64,000 nucleotides of DNA, from assembly GCF_000024765.1 (NCBI RefSeq), contig NC_013422.1:2421501-2485500 (forward strand), read 5' to 3'. Positions 17,303 through 26,777 of this stretch are shown one piece after another. Origin of the DNA: Halothiobacillus neapolitanus c2 (GTDB lineage: Bacteria; Pseudomonadota; Gammaproteobacteria; Halothiobacillales; Halothiobacillaceae). Numbering within the stretch: the first letter of the stretch is position 1; each line of letters begins with the position of its first letter. The notes below the pieces were generated by a model. That model had not been told where the DNA came from. It saw only the letters and a program-made list of their open reading frames with translations, and searched no databases. A program made the position numbers and the translations under genes.

Positions 17303-18949
17303 TCATATCGCGCGCGGACAACGAAGCACAAAGCAGGTGCCGATCGAACCAGCGGCATCGTCTCCTGCCGCTTCGGCATACAGTTGCGCGCCATTGGAGA
17401 GGGCAAGTTCCCGACTAACATACAACCCCAGCCCCACGCCTTCGACGTGTGTCGTGAAAAAGGGCTCGAACAACGAATGAACAGCAGTATCGGACAAGCC
17501 GGGGCCGCGATCACAGACACGGATCATCACCGTATCCGGCTCGGCGAGCTGACAGGCAATTTTCAAATAAGTCACATCATCGGCACTACGGCCATGCCGC
17601 ATAGCATTGGTGACGAGGTTATCCATAATCTGCCAGAGGTGTGAAACATCAAAGGTCAATGCGCAGGCTGCATCGACTTTTTCGGGGGCTTGCCAAACGA
17701 CCGAACTGGCATCCCAGTTGAGCCGATGGAGTTCGACAAACTCATTCAGCCACTGGTTAAAATCAATACGGGTCGGCTGCACCTGCGGCCTGCGCGCGAC
17801 ATCCAACACGCCTTCGACCAAGGTGTTGATGCGCGCACTGTGGCGGATGATGATCGGGATCAACTCGGCGCGTTCTTCCTGCGAAGTCGAATCGGCAAGC
17901 AGTTCACTGGCCTGACGGATAGACGACAACGGGTTGCGCACTTCATGGGCAATGCTCGCCGTCAACCGGCCCAATGAGGCCAGTTTGTTCTGCTGAACAC
18001 GGGCATCTTCGACGGATAAATCCACCAGAACCACCAGTGCCCGCTGACCCAGTTCGGTTTGTAGCGCGTGGAATTCCGCCCGAAATCGATGCGGCTGATC
18101 GTACTCGATCCCTTCGGTTATCTGCCCATCGAACCAGTTTTGCAGCGCATTTGCGAGCACAGGATGCGTATCCCTGAGTCTTAGCTTGGTTGGCGCATCA
18201 CTCGCAACACCCTGGACATCACCCTGGACATCATCCCGTCGACGTATCGCCAGCAACTGTCGGGCTGCCGAATTGATGTAATCCACTTGCCCGCTCGGAT
18301 CGGTAATCAGAATACCATTTGGCGAACGCTCGATAATCTGGACGGCCAAAGTGGACAGGTAATGGATTTCCTTTTCTTTGCGCCGGGTCAGACGCTCGAT
18401 ACGCTGGACGCGCTGCTCGAATGTCGCCACCAGGATCGCCACCACGAACAGGGCGAATCCCAGAAAGCCAGCGGCCGCAAACTGGCGTTCTTCGTGATCG
18501 ACCAGAGAGGAAACCATCGTCTCACCCAGCACCAAGATGCTGGCCAAGGCGGCATAACCCATAGCAGCCGTAGCGCCCAGTAAAACCGCCGAAAGGCCAA
18601 CCGCGATAATCATCAACAAGGCAATGCCGCCACCCGGACCGCCCGATGCATGCATCACGAACACCAGAACAATAATGTCGCCCAGCGCGTGCAAATGCGC
18701 CTGCGGTCGAAACGGCAGGACATGCAGTTCGAGCAGGAACTCGAACCCCATCGCCAGAACGAGATACCCCCAAGCCACAAAACCGAACAGGTAGGGATCC
18801 TGCTGCCCGAAAACCTGCGGGCCCCGGCCGGAAATGGAGGCGGCGACGAACGCAAAGGCAAGAAAAACACGGTAGGCATTAACGAGCCGAATGCCCCGCC
18901 AGTTGTCGTTTTCGTAAGCTTGACTGTTTTTATTACGGATCGAGATCAT
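17303..18949 (-). CDS. pilS: Sensor histidine kinase PilS
   Basis: A 548-residue kinase with about six transmembrane segments in the first 180 residues. A coiled coil with EQRVQRIERLTRRKEKEIHYLSTLA leads to a PAS domain (IIERSPNGILITDPSGQVDYIN). The DHp domain contains SIAHEVRNPLSSIRQASELL and the ATPase domain has NLVTNAMRHG, DRGPGLSD and GVGLGLYVSRELA. This layout is that of PilS, partner of PilR. A short in-frame duplication DVQGDVQG lies in the PAS-DHp linker. ATG 18949 was chosen over a TTG at 18958. pilR follows after 28 bases. Confidence 0.92.
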   Translation of the reverse strand: MISIRNKNSQAYENDNWRGIRLVNAYRVFLAFAFVAASISGRGPQVFGQQDPYLFGFVAWGYLVLAMGFEFLLELHVLPFRPQAHLHALGDIIVLVFVMHASGGPGGGIALLMIIAVGLSAVLLGATAAMGYAALASILVLGETMVSSLVDHEERQFAAAGFLGFALFVVAILVATFEQRVQRIERLTRRKEKEIHYLSTLAVQIIERSPNGILITDPSGQVDYINSAARQLLAIRRRDDVQGDVQGVASDAPTKLRLRDTHPVLANALQNWFDGQITEGIEYDQPHRFRAEFHALQTELGQRALVVLVDLSVEDARVQQNKLASLGRLTASIAHEVRNPLSSIRQASELLADSTSQEERAELIPIIIRHSARINTLVEGVLDVARRPQVQPTRIDFNQWLNEFVELHRLNWDASSVVWQAPEKVDAACALTFDVSHLWQIMDNLVTNAMRHGRSADDVTYLKIACQLAEPDTVMIRVCDRGPGLSDTAVHSLFEPFFTTHVEGVGLGLYVSRELALSNGAQLYAEAAGDDAAGSIGTCFVLRCPRAI

Positions 18950-18985
18950 CGATGACAAGCCACAGGATGTGCACCCCCCATAGGT

Positions 18986-19225
18986 TCACGAGGAGTGGCG
19001 ATCATGCCATTTCTGGGCATGTTCCCAACTGCAAAAAGAGTGCCCATCGCGCATCACCGCCTTGTTTTTTGCCGTGAACACCCCGCACTCGGCGCAACGG
19101 ACGGTTTCCATAGTATCGAGCGGTTTTACACCCGGCAGGCGCGCGGTCGAGCGAGCGCGGCGCTTGTACACCACATACCCAACGATCCCGAGGATAATAA
19201 CAATCCAAAACAATAATTTAGACAT
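18986..19225 (-). CDS. PP0621-like membrane-anchored zinc-ribbon protein
   Basis: A 79-residue protein with one N-terminal membrane segment (LLFWIVIILGIVGYVVY), a basic stretch and a C-terminal Cys pair motif VRCAECGVFTAKNKAV ... FCSWEHAQKWHDR. This is the PP0621-like family typically found just upstream of pilS-pilR, as here. Function unknown; a cytoplasmic zinc-binding tail is likely. Confidence 0.85.
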   Translation of the reverse strand: MSKLLFWIVIILGIVGYVVYKRRARSTARLPGVKPLDTMETVRCAECGVFTAKNKAVMRDGHSFCSWEHAQKWHDRHSS

Positions 19226-19407
19226 GGGCGTTCACAGTTAAACGGTTTGAAGCAAAAAAACGAATATTGGCATCAAGAAAATCGTGTGGTTGGTGATTTT
19301 TGAGGTTTCACCCTTAGTCATCATACTGCGGCACACGGCGAAAATCCCATTAAAGAGACCTCATGTCAGAACGGGCATCGTTTAAAACAGTTGAGCACCC
19401 AAGAAAA

Positions 19408-19517
19408 GCGTACTTCGAAATATCCGTGATTCGTCGTTCCCGCGAAAGCGGGAACCCAGAAAAATCAAGGCGCCGGATTCCCGCCTACGCGGGAATGATG
19501 GGTTTTTCGAGATCTCC
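19408..19517. repeat. MITE-like palindromic repeat, copy A
   Basis: About 110 bases containing two GC-rich inverted segments (tcgttcccgcgaaagcgggaa and attcccgcctacgcgggaat) enclosed by inverted ends tcgaaatatcc and gggtttttcga. It shares its full length with copy B at 38125-38233. It abuts the stop codon of the MsrA/B gene and may serve as its terminator. No target duplication is clear at this copy. Confidence 0.8.
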
Positions 19518-20839
19518 TAAGGTTTATCGGGCACAAAATTCAGTACATCGCCGTTGATGCAGTAGCGTTTGCCGGTCGGTGGCGGGCCATCGTCAAACAC
19601 ATGCCCCAAATGGATGCCCGAGCTGGCGCTGATCACCTCGACGCGGCGCATGCCGTAGGCATTGTCCTCTCTGAGCTCGATGGCGCCCGGTAGGGGATTG
19701 AAGAAACTCGGCCAACCGGTGCCGCTGTTGAATTTGGTGTCGCTGCGGAACAGCGGCGCGCCGGTGATCGGATCGACGAAGGTGCCGGGGCGCTTTTCGT
19801 CCAGATGCGAGCCGGTTCCCGGTCGCTCCGTGCCTTGCTCAAACGCGATTTTCTGTTGTTCCGGCGTCAACAGGTGAAAGCCGAGCCATTTCCAGAATCG
19901 GTCCTTGTCGCCGTTATAGCCGGTGTATCGGGATACTTCCTTGCCCTGCTCGAACAGCACGATGGTGGGCGTGGCAAACAGGGCTTTTTCTAGCGTCCAG
20001 TTCTTGGGCGGATTGGGGTTGAGCGTTGCGACGACCGGCACGGGCGAACGCCAATCGGCAAGCACGTCTTTCTTGAACTGGGCGCAGAACGGGCAATCAT
20101 GGGCTTCAAACACAATCAGCTGCCGATCGGCATTCAAATCCGCCGCAACCAGTTGCGGTGCTGGGGCAGAAGCAGCCTGATCACTGCCGGGATAGGCCAC
20201 GCCGGTGCCACCCAGACCACAGTAACCGTTGGGGTTTTTCTTAAGGTAGTCCTGATGGTATTCCTCGGCGGTGTTGTAGTTGCGCAAAGGTGCAATCTCG
20301 GTGGTGATCGTACCGCGTCCGGCCTGGGTCAAAGCGGTTTGATAGGCATCCCGAGTTTCCAGTGCGACCGCCTTCTGCGCATCGTCATGATAATAAATCA
20401 CGCTGCGGTAATTGCTGCCGACATCGTTACCTTGACGGTCACCCTGGGTCGGATCGTGGTTTTCCCAGAATTTGATCAGGATGGTTTTCAGGCTCACCTT
20501 GGCCGGATCAAAGGTTACTTTGATCACTTCGGCGTGATTCCGCTCGTCGAGCGCACCCCGACGGATGGCCTGCTCATCGTTTAGAATCTCGCGATAACCA
20601 ACTCGTGCCTTGTCACCGCCCGCGTAACCGGATTCCACATCCACCACACCGGGGATTTCCGACATACGCTTTTCTGCGCCCCAGAAGCAGCCCATGCCCA
20701 ATACGATCGAGTCGGTGGCCGCGGCGCTCGTTTGACCTGCGCCGGTATCGGCCGCGTGAACATTGCTTGCCATGAATACAATCCCTCCGATCAATAAACC
20801 TAACTTTTTCCAGATCTGCTTTCGACTGCCTTGAAACAC
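19517..20839 (-). CDS. msrAB: Exported MsrA-thioredoxin-MsrB fusion, methionine sulfoxide reductase
   Basis: A 440-residue protein with an N-terminal signal segment (to about residue 30, ASNVHAAD), so it acts in the periplasm. MsrA domain (about 45-220): catalytic Cys51 in MGCFWGAEK, GYAGG, HDPTQGDRQGNDVGSNYRS. Thioredoxin-like domain (about 230-320): CPFC at 249-252 and a cis-Pro in ATPTIVLF. MsrB domain (about 325-440): GTGWPSFF, GIHLGHVFDDGP and catalytic Cys427 in KRYCIN. The usual zinc-binding Cys residues of MsrB are absent. It would repair both epimers of oxidised methionine. The start is GTG with GGAG upstream. Confidence 0.92.
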   Translation of the reverse strand: MFQGSRKQIWKKLGLLIGGIVFMASNVHAADTGAGQTSAAATDSIVLGMGCFWGAEKRMSEIPGVVDVESGYAGGDKARVGYREILNDEQAIRRGALDERNHAEVIKVTFDPAKVSLKTILIKFWENHDPTQGDRQGNDVGSNYRSVIYYHDDAQKAVALETRDAYQTALTQAGRGTITTEIAPLRNYNTAEEYHQDYLKKNPNGYCGLGGTGVAYPGSDQAASAPAPQLVAADLNADRQLIVFEAHDCPFCAQFKKDVLADWRSPVPVVATLNPNPPKNWTLEKALFATPTIVLFEQGKEVSRYTGYNGDKDRFWKWLGFHLLTPEQQKIAFEQGTERPGTGSHLDEKRPGTFVDPITGAPLFRSDTKFNSGTGWPSFFNPLPGAIELREDNAYGMRRVEVISASSGIHLGHVFDDGPPPTGKRYCINGDVLNFVPDKP

Positions 20840-20985
20840 GACTCATCTCCCACGAATTTATTTGTGATCTGAGTATAGTTCGATAACTGATGAAATTCCG
20901 TTACAGGAATGACACGGGCAGCCTAATTAAGAAAAGGCTGAAAACGGGTTGATTGAAAAAAGGGCGAGCGTGCTTTTTTGACGGG

Positions 20986-21873
20986 CTAATCGTGCCGGGA
21001 ATCGGGCCGATTGCCGCTGTCCTTGTACATCAACTGCGTGATCTGCTCGGAAACAAGGCCAATCAGAAAAATGGTGACAGCCGCGCTCCACAAAAACACC
21101 GATGCCAGCGACAAGCGATTGAATTCACTGTAGGTGTACAGGTAATAGCTCAGACCGACTATGAAATGCAGCAGGGAAACCGGCAGGAACAATTTGAGGG
21201 GAGAGTACAGGGTGCCGATCTTGAAGATGATCAGCAAAAAGCGGATGCCATCCTTGACGAGCCGAATATGGCTTTTGCCAATCCGCTGGGCCGCCATGAT
21301 CGGCACATAGGCCACACCATACCCGGCGCGGAAGAACGCCATTGTGCAGGTTGTGGGGTAGGAGAATCCGTTGGGCAGCAAGTAAAGAAATTCGCGGAAT
21401 TTATCGGCGCGCACGGCGCGAAAGCCGGAAGTCAGGTCCTCGATCTTCTGACCGGTCATCCAGGAAGCCAGTGCATTGTAGAAGCGATTGGCCAAACCGC
21501 GCCCCACGCTGGCCTGTGAACCGGATTGGCGCGCGCCCACCACCATATCCAACCCATCATTGAGCCGGGCGAGCAAGCGGGGAATATCCGCCGGATCGTG
21601 TTGACCGTCGGCATCCATGAACACCAACACCTCGCCGGTCGCTTGGCGCGCGCCGGTTTTGATGGCCGCGCCATTGCCCATACTGTACGGATGAGTGATG
21701 ACCCGTGCGCCGGCCGCTTCCGCCACCCCTGCGGTATCGTCGGTCGAGCCATCGTTGACCACGAGCACTTCCGCATCGGGAAAGGCCAGACGAATCCGCC
21801 TGACGGTATCCCCCACCGCTCCGATTTCATTCTTGGCGGGCAGGATGATCGAAAGGGCGGTTGAAGCCATCAT
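20986..21873 (-). CDS. Family 2 glycosyltransferase with C-terminal membrane anchor
   Basis: A 295-residue GT2 enzyme of the dolichyl/polyprenyl-phosphate sugar transferase type. GT-A motifs visible: SIILPAKNE, VVNDGSTDDT, NGAAIKTG, FMDADGQHDP (DXD). Two hydrophobic segments lie at the C-terminus (LFLPVSLLHFIVGLSYYLYTY and LASVFLWSAAVTIFLIGLVS). It probably transfers a sugar to polyprenyl phosphate for cell envelope glycosylation; the sugar cannot be read from sequence. Monocistronic, with proQ about 90 bases upstream. Confidence 0.85.
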   Translation of the reverse strand: MMASTALSIILPAKNEIGAVGDTVRRIRLAFPDAEVLVVNDGSTDDTAGVAEAAGARVITHPYSMGNGAAIKTGARQATGEVLVFMDADGQHDPADIPRLLARLNDGLDMVVGARQSGSQASVGRGLANRFYNALASWMTGQKIEDLTSGFRAVRADKFREFLYLLPNGFSYPTTCTMAFFRAGYGVAYVPIMAAQRIGKSHIRLVKDGIRFLLIIFKIGTLYSPLKLFLPVSLLHFIVGLSYYLYTYSEFNRLSLASVFLWSAAVTIFLIGLVSEQITQLMYKDSGNRPDSRHD

Positions 21874-21960
21874 GGCATGGTGTTCCTGAAAGGGTCTGAT
21901 TGAGTACAGCGATCTGTTATCGATCTGATCTGACTGTTAACCGGGCGCTCAAATCGGGCT

Positions 21961-22869
21961 CTAACCGGATTTGCCGAAATGCTGGGCCAGACGGGCGAGC
22001 TTCTCTTCCATACTCAGGTTCTCGGTTGCGGGTGCCGCAGCCTGAGTAGCGGAAGCCGCCGGCTTGTCTGATCGCGGAGGGCGCGCCTGGTCCCGGCGCG
22101 GACGGCGCGGGCGCTGACCTGATGGCGCGCCAGCATCTGCATCACGCCCTTTCCCTTCGCTTCCAGCGGCAGGGCGCGGTTTGCGGGCCTGCTTGGGACG
22201 GGACGGTTTCTTGCCCTCTGCGGCCTCATCGTTGGTTTGCGCTCCCGAGGCTGCATCCGCTGAATTCTGCGCAGGCTGGTTTGCTGCTTGGCGCGCTTCT
22301 CGCTGCTGCTTGATCGCAACGATCTGGGCTTTGGCAAACTCGCGCGCCTTATCGTCCACTTCCTCGGCAGGTTCTCCGGCGAGCGTGATGCGGTGCGTGT
22401 TATGCACCATGCCATAGTGGTACGACAACCGGGATGTGTAGAATTTGATGCCCGTGCGGATCGCGTGGCTGTTCAAGCCATCGAGATCAGTCGGACGATT
22501 CGCCAGAATCTGCTGCAACACACCGATTGTCAGTGGCTTGACCGAGCGCGGCTCCGAAAAGAAAGCCGAAGGCCAGGCTGCAACCAGACGAGCGATGACC
22601 TCCTGTGGCGGAACCCGCTTTTTGGCGGGTTTATCGGCTTTTTGTTCCGAATCTGTGGATTCCGAATCCGCCTGCTCCAAACCTGTCGGCACAGAGTCGG
22701 CGCCAAGCTCCGCCGCTTGCGCCGCGGGTGCTTCAGAAGTCACAACAGCCTCTGCCGATACAGCAGCGTCCGGTGCCGATGCCACGGAGCCGGTCTGATC
22801 AACAGCCAGATCGCGAGATTGTGATTGATCAGCCGCATCAGCGGCAGGGCGAGAAGATTGCTCGGTCAT
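21961..22869 (-). CDS. proQ: ProQ/FinO-family RNA chaperone
   Basis: A 302-residue protein with a central ProQ/FinO domain (about residues 85-175): PQEVIARLVAAWPSAFF, KPLTIGVLQQILAN, HAIRTGIKFYTSRLSYHYGMV and RITLAGEPAEEV. The N-terminal 80 residues are Ala/Ser/Glu-rich and disordered. The C-terminal 125 residues are Lys/Arg/Pro-rich, as expected for an RNA-binding tail, ending MEEKLARLAQHFGKSG. It probably stabilises sRNAs and mRNA 3' ends. ATG 22869 chosen; an upstream TTG is in frame. Confidence 0.88.
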   Translation of the reverse strand: MTEQSSRPAADAADQSQSRDLAVDQTGSVASAPDAAVSAEAVVTSEAPAAQAAELGADSVPTGLEQADSESTDSEQKADKPAKKRVPPQEVIARLVAAWPSAFFSEPRSVKPLTIGVLQQILANRPTDLDGLNSHAIRTGIKFYTSRLSYHYGMVHNTHRITLAGEPAEEVDDKAREFAKAQIVAIKQQREARQAANQPAQNSADAASGAQTNDEAAEGKKPSRPKQARKPRPAAGSEGKGRDADAGAPSGQRPRRPRRDQARPPRSDKPAASATQAAAPATENLSMEEKLARLAQHFGKSG

Positions 22870-22916
22870 ATTCAAACGCTACTGGCCATAGTACAAAGGA
22901 AGTCAGGATGCGGAGC

Positions 22917-23393
22917 TTAACGGTTTAGCAAGTCGTACACCACATCGGTGACAACCCGTCCGGCCAAATTGGCGATCACTACGTCGGCACCAACCTGATA
23001 ATAACGGTATCCGGGCGGCAATGGCTGCAGCCCACGCACGACTTCATAAGGCAGCGGGGCATAGGCATACGGTGGTGGCCACGGTGCGCCTCGATAGAGT
23101 TTCTTGGCCTGCCCCGGCGGCAATCGATGCCCATGATTCTTGTGCCCGTGGCGGCGATACCAGTCGTTGATGTAGTACTGCTCGCGGGTGGTGATTTGGT
23201 AGTGATCGTGCCCACGATCGCCGCGCGCACCACGACGATCATCGTCGCGATCATGATCGCCGCCGTGATGTTTATCCGATCGATCCTGTCCGCCCGCCCA
23301 AGGTGGCGGGTCGGCACTGGCAACCGTGCTGCCGACACTCACGCTGAACATTCCGGCCACAACGGCCATCAAGATCTGATTTTTCAAGCGCAT
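22917..23393 (-). CDS. RcnB/CigR-like periplasmic protein
   Basis: A 158-residue exported protein. After a signal peptide (to about VASAD) comes a His/Asp/Arg-rich low-complexity stretch (DRSDKHHGGDHDRDDDRRG), then a small domain with INDWYRRHG, LPPGQAKKL and LPPGYRYYQVGADVVIANLAGRVVTDVVYDLL. The last part matches the RcnB/CigR-like family. RcnB binds nickel/cobalt-related signals; CigR is an anti-virulence membrane factor. The His/Asp stretch could bind metal. Specific role not known. Confidence 0.7.
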   Translation of the reverse strand: MRLKNQILMAVVAGMFSVSVGSTVASADPPPWAGGQDRSDKHHGGDHDRDDDRRGARGDRGHDHYQITTREQYYINDWYRRHGHKNHGHRLPPGQAKKLYRGAPWPPPYAYAPLPYEVVRGLQPLPPGYRYYQVGADVVIANLAGRVVTDVVYDLLNR

Positions 23394-23409
23394 GGCACGC
23401 CCTCCCGTG

Positions 23410-24660
23410 TTAATTCGGCGAACGATCCATCTGCTGGATCATCGCCCTGAGTCGAAATAATAACCAAAGTCCGGGCAAAGCAGCGATAAAAGTCAGCACA
23501 AAAAAGCTGGGCCACCCCAAGGCGGTTACCGTCAACCCCGCCACCGGCCCGAGATATACGCGCCCCAAGCTGGCAATTGCCGATAACAGGGCAAATTGTG
23601 TGGCGGAATAACGAATGTCGCAAGCAGCCATCAGCAAGGCAACAAAGGCCGCCGTACCCAGCCCTCCGGTGAAATGCTCCAGCGCGATGACCGGCACCAT
23701 CAACCCTAGGCTGGGCGCCACAGCCAGCAGTGCGTAACCCAGATTCGTCACCGCCTGCAACACACCAAACACCATGAGCGAGCGGAACAGCCCCAGCTTG
23801 ATCATCCACAAACCGCCGAACAAACCACCGACAAGAGTGATGACCAGACCAAGTCCATTGTTGATCAGGCCAATTTCGGCCAAGCTGAAACCGGCACCGC
23901 GAATGAGGAAGGTGGTGGAAAGCGCGCTGGCAAAGGCGTCACCGAACTTGTACAAAACAATTAGCGCCAGTAAGGCCCAGGCTTCGCGTCGTCCGAAGAA
24001 CTCCCGTAGCGGCTCGACCACCGCCGCCAGCAAGCTTGGCGGCGCCAATTCCAGGGTGTTTTTCTCTGGGGCAATCAAGGTGGCGACGATGCCGATACCC
24101 ATGAACACCGCCATCACCGTGTAGGTAAACGGCCAACCGAAATATTGCGCGAAGATCATCGCCAGACTGCCTGCCGCCAGCATCCCGATACGATAGGCCA
24201 TGACGAACAACGCCGCACCGAAACCACGCTCTTCTGGACTGAGCGTATCGGTTCGCCATGCATCGATGGCGATATCCTGCGTGGCCGAGAGCGTCGCCAA
24301 CATCAATGCCAAAAGAGCAAAGGCCCAGATCTGGCTTTCCGGTTTCGTGATTGCCATGGCCAGCAGTGTCAGTGCGATGGCGATCTGCGCCAGCACCATC
24401 CAGCTTCGACGCCGCCCCAGCCAGCGCAGGCTGTACCGATCAAGCAAAGGCGCCCAGAGAAACTTGAGCGTATAGGGCAACCCGACCAGCGCAAACAAGC
24501 CAATCGTGGACGTGCTGATGTGACTCACCGTCAACCAGGCTTGCAAGGTGCCGGAACTCAACAGGAATGGCAGCCCCGAAGAAAACCCCAGCAACAGAAC
24601 CGCCAGCTCGGTACGCGAGGTCAGGACACGGCGGAAAGGAGCTAACCAGGAGGCATTCAT
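23410..24660 (-). CDS. ampG: AmpG-family muropeptide permease (MFS)
   Basis: About 416 residues with 12 hydrophobic segments. AmpG features: LGFSSGLPFLLSSGTLQAWLT near the start, LPYTLKFLWAPLLDR, GRRRSW, ATQDIAIDAWRTD, and a loop with EERGFGAALFVMAYRIGML. AmpG imports anhydro-muropeptides into the cytoplasm for cell-wall recycling. ATG 24660 has GAGG nine bases upstream; two earlier in-frame ATGs exist (24699 and 24669). It ends near the CigR-like gene start (about 17 bases), so the two may be co-transcribed. Confidence 0.88.
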   Translation of the reverse strand: MNASWLAPFRRVLTSRTELAVLLLGFSSGLPFLLSSGTLQAWLTVSHISTSTIGLFALVGLPYTLKFLWAPLLDRYSLRWLGRRRSWMVLAQIAIALTLLAMAITKPESQIWAFALLALMLATLSATQDIAIDAWRTDTLSPEERGFGAALFVMAYRIGMLAAGSLAMIFAQYFGWPFTYTVMAVFMGIGIVATLIAPEKNTLELAPPSLLAAVVEPLREFFGRREAWALLALIVLYKFGDAFASALSTTFLIRGAGFSLAEIGLINNGLGLVITLVGGLFGGLWMIKLGLFRSLMVFGVLQAVTNLGYALLAVAPSLGLMVPVIALEHFTGGLGTAAFVALLMAACDIRYSATQFALLSAIASLGRVYLGPVAGLTVTALGWPSFFVLTFIAALPGLWLLFRLRAMIQQMDRSPN

Positions 24661-24741
24661 GCCACGCATCCTCGCATGAAAAATCGGTTTACGCTGCATT
24701 TGGGATAAACTTCGCCTCGTTCACCACCAAAATTGATCACC

Positions 24742-25032
24742 ATGCACTGCACAATCTACAAAAGCCTGAAAAAAGCCGACCTGTACCTGTTTCTTCCCAA
24801 GGGCATCTTGCCGGACACGCTGGACGCGACAATACTGACGCCTTTTGGCCGACTGGAAGAGGTCATGCATCTGGATTTGAGCGTTGATCGCGCGCTGGCC
24901 AGGACGGATGCCGCCACGGTTCGCCACTATCTGTCGACGCTCGGGTTTTATGTGCAAATGCCACCGGGCAGCCAGAACTGGGCACATTGGGACAACCTCA
25001 AGGCCGGCATTCCTCGGCCAGCCGACCTTTAA
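24742..25032 (+). CDS. YcgL domain protein
   Basis: A 96-residue protein with the YcgL signature: MHCTIYKSLKKADLYLFLP at the N-terminus, LDATILTPFGRLEEVMHLDL and HYLSTLGFYVQMPP near the end. YcgL proteins are conserved in gammaproteobacteria, which supports the taxonomic placement; function is unknown. ATG 24742 gives the canonical start. Confidence 0.9.
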   Translation: MHCTIYKSLKKADLYLFLPKGILPDTLDATILTPFGRLEEVMHLDLSVDRALARTDAATVRHYLSTLGFYVQMPPGSQNWAHWDNLKAGIPRPADL

Positions 25033-25102
25033 CCCGGCTTCGAGATTCCTGACCACCCGTTCAAAACCCAAGTCCGTCCTCATGTTTTAAGGAGCTATCG
25101 CC

Positions 25103-25519
25103 TTGCGACCATTGACCTTTTTGACACGTAGTCTCTTTCTGTTGGCACTGCTATCTCTCGCAGGCTGCCTGTTCAACAACGGCCCTGATAAAGACTCCGT
25201 GCGGCAAATTCTCCAAGATCAGCTTGATCCATCCGGCAAGGTCATCGTGGTCGAACGCATCGATTCCCTCAATTCGGCCGAACAAGATCAGAAATGGGCG
25301 GTCGACGTTGCCGCCACACTGGTCTTCAAACAAAGCGCAGAACAGGTTGCCAAATCGTTGCAAAGTGCCGATTCGGCCAACAGCCTGCTGGGCACTGTCG
25401 GGCAAATTGGCTTGATGCTGCAGTTCGGCAATTTCAAGGCAGGACAAACGCAAACCTACCATTCGCGATTGCAACTCTTGAAAGGGTCCAGTGGCTGGAT
25501 GCCGGTCGAACGTAAATAA
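25103..25519 (+). CDS. Predicted lipoprotein of unknown function
   Basis: A 138-residue protein starting at TTG with AAGGAGC seven bases upstream. Signal peptide with lipobox LSLAGC, then a soluble domain of about 110 residues (DKDSVRQILQDQLDPSGKVIVVERIDSL ... SRLQLLKGSSGWMPVERK). The C-terminal pattern resembles small DUF-type lipoproteins with a KGxxGW end. No family assigned. Confidence 0.7.
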   Translation: MRPLTFLTRSLFLLALLSLAGCLFNNGPDKDSVRQILQDQLDPSGKVIVVERIDSLNSAEQDQKWAVDVAATLVFKQSAEQVAKSLQSADSANSLLGTVGQIGLMLQFGNFKAGQTQTYHSRLQLLKGSSGWMPVERK

Positions 25520-25638
25520 TGCCGCTCGACGTCGCCACGATGCCGCAGCCGCACCATGCATCTTCCTGATATAGTCCCTATTCCACGGACTGTTCCGTAC
25601 TCATCCAACTTACTGTCTACAAGAACGAAGGTGGCCCA

Positions 25639-26760
25639 ATGCCAGATACTGCAGCTGAGATAACGAACACCGCTTCCCTCGTTGTTGATCTGGCTGATCG
25701 CAGTTATCCGATTTATATCGGGGTCGATTTGCTCAAGCAGCCCGAGCTGTTGGCCCGACACATCCCGGGTGACACGGCGGTTGTTGTCTCGAACACCACC
25801 GTAGCCCCGCTTTATGCCGATGCGCTGATCAACGGGCTGAGCGAATTCAAGAAAGTCGAACAGATCGTGCTGCCGGATGGTGAACAGTACAAATCGCTGG
25901 AAGTACTCAGCACGATTTTCGATGCGCTGGTGGATGCACGCTGCGACCGCCAGACCACATTGATTGCACTGGGCGGCGGGGTTATCGGCGATATCACCGG
26001 CTTTGCCGCCGCCAGCTACCAGCGCGGCGTCCCCTTCATTCAGATTCCGACGACACTGCTCTCGCAGGTCGATAGCTCCGTTGGTGGAAAAACGGGGGTC
26101 AATCACCCTCGTGCCAAGAACATGATCGGCGCGTTTTACCAGCCCCGCTGCGTCATTGCGGACATTCGCACGCTCGACACCCTCCCAGATCGAGAGTTGT
26201 CGGCTGGGCTCGCTGAAATCATCAAGTACGGTCTGCTCTGGGATGTGGATTTCCTCGACTGGATCGAAACCAATATCGCCAGGCTGCGCGCACGCGACGA
26301 AGCCGCTTTGAAACACGCAATCACACGGTCTTGCGCCATCAAGGCCGATATCGTCAATCAGGACGAACGCGAGGGGGGGCTACGCGCGCTGCTCAATCTG
26401 GGGCACACCTTCGGCCACGCCATCGAAGCGGGCATGGGCTACGGCAACTGGCTGCATGGTGAAGCCGTGGGTGCGGGCATGTGCATGGCAGCGGATCTTT
26501 CGCATCGCCTCGAATGGATCAGCGCTGCTGATCTGGCCCGCGTTTATCGCATTGTGGCCGCCGCAGGTTTGCCGACACAAAGCCCGAGCGAGCTCAGTAT
26601 CGAAACGATCCGCAGCCTTATGGACAGTGACAAGAAAGTGCAGAGTGGTCGGCTTCGTCTGGTCCTGATGCACGGCCTCGGCTCGGCGCTCGTCACCGAC
26701 AAGGCTCCGGAAGAAACCCTGATGCAAACGCTACAAAACACTCACGCATCGGCCTTTTAA
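25639..26760 (+). CDS. aroB: 3-dehydroquinate synthase
   Basis: Second enzyme of the shikimate pathway, cytoplasmic, NAD- and metal-dependent. The protein has 373 residues, typical length. Motifs: [13 protein letters not shown], the NAD-binding [45 protein letters not shown], metal ligands in [26 protein letters not shown] and [11 protein letters not shown]. An AAGGTGG site precedes the ATG. It is followed after 17 bases by the DamX-like gene; this order matches Pseudomonas. Confidence 0.96.
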   Translation: MPDTAAEITNTASLVVDLADRSYPIYIGVDLLKQPELLARHIPGDTAVVVSNTTVAPLYADALINGLSEFKKVEQIVLPDGEQYKSLEVLSTIFDALVDARCDRQTTLIALGGGVIGDITGFAAASYQRGVPFIQIPTTLLSQVDSSVGGKTGVNHPRAKNMIGAFYQPRCVIADIRTLDTLPDRELSAGLAEIIKYGLLWDVDFLDWIETNIARLRARDEAALKHAITRSCAIKADIVNQDEREGGLRALLNLGHTFGHAIEAGMGYGNWLHGEAVGAGMCMAADLSHRLEWISAADLARVYRIVAAAGLPTQSPSELSIETIRSLMDSDKKVQSGRLRLVLMHGLGSALVTDKAPEETLMQTLQNTHASAF

Positions 26761-26777
26761 TCGCGACTCTGATCTGA

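Noticed and set aside
19408..19517. GC hairpins as a simple terminator or CRISPR-like repeat
   Set aside because: The same 110-base unit recurs at 38125 with a target duplication, so it is a dispersed mobile repeat; there are no spacers.
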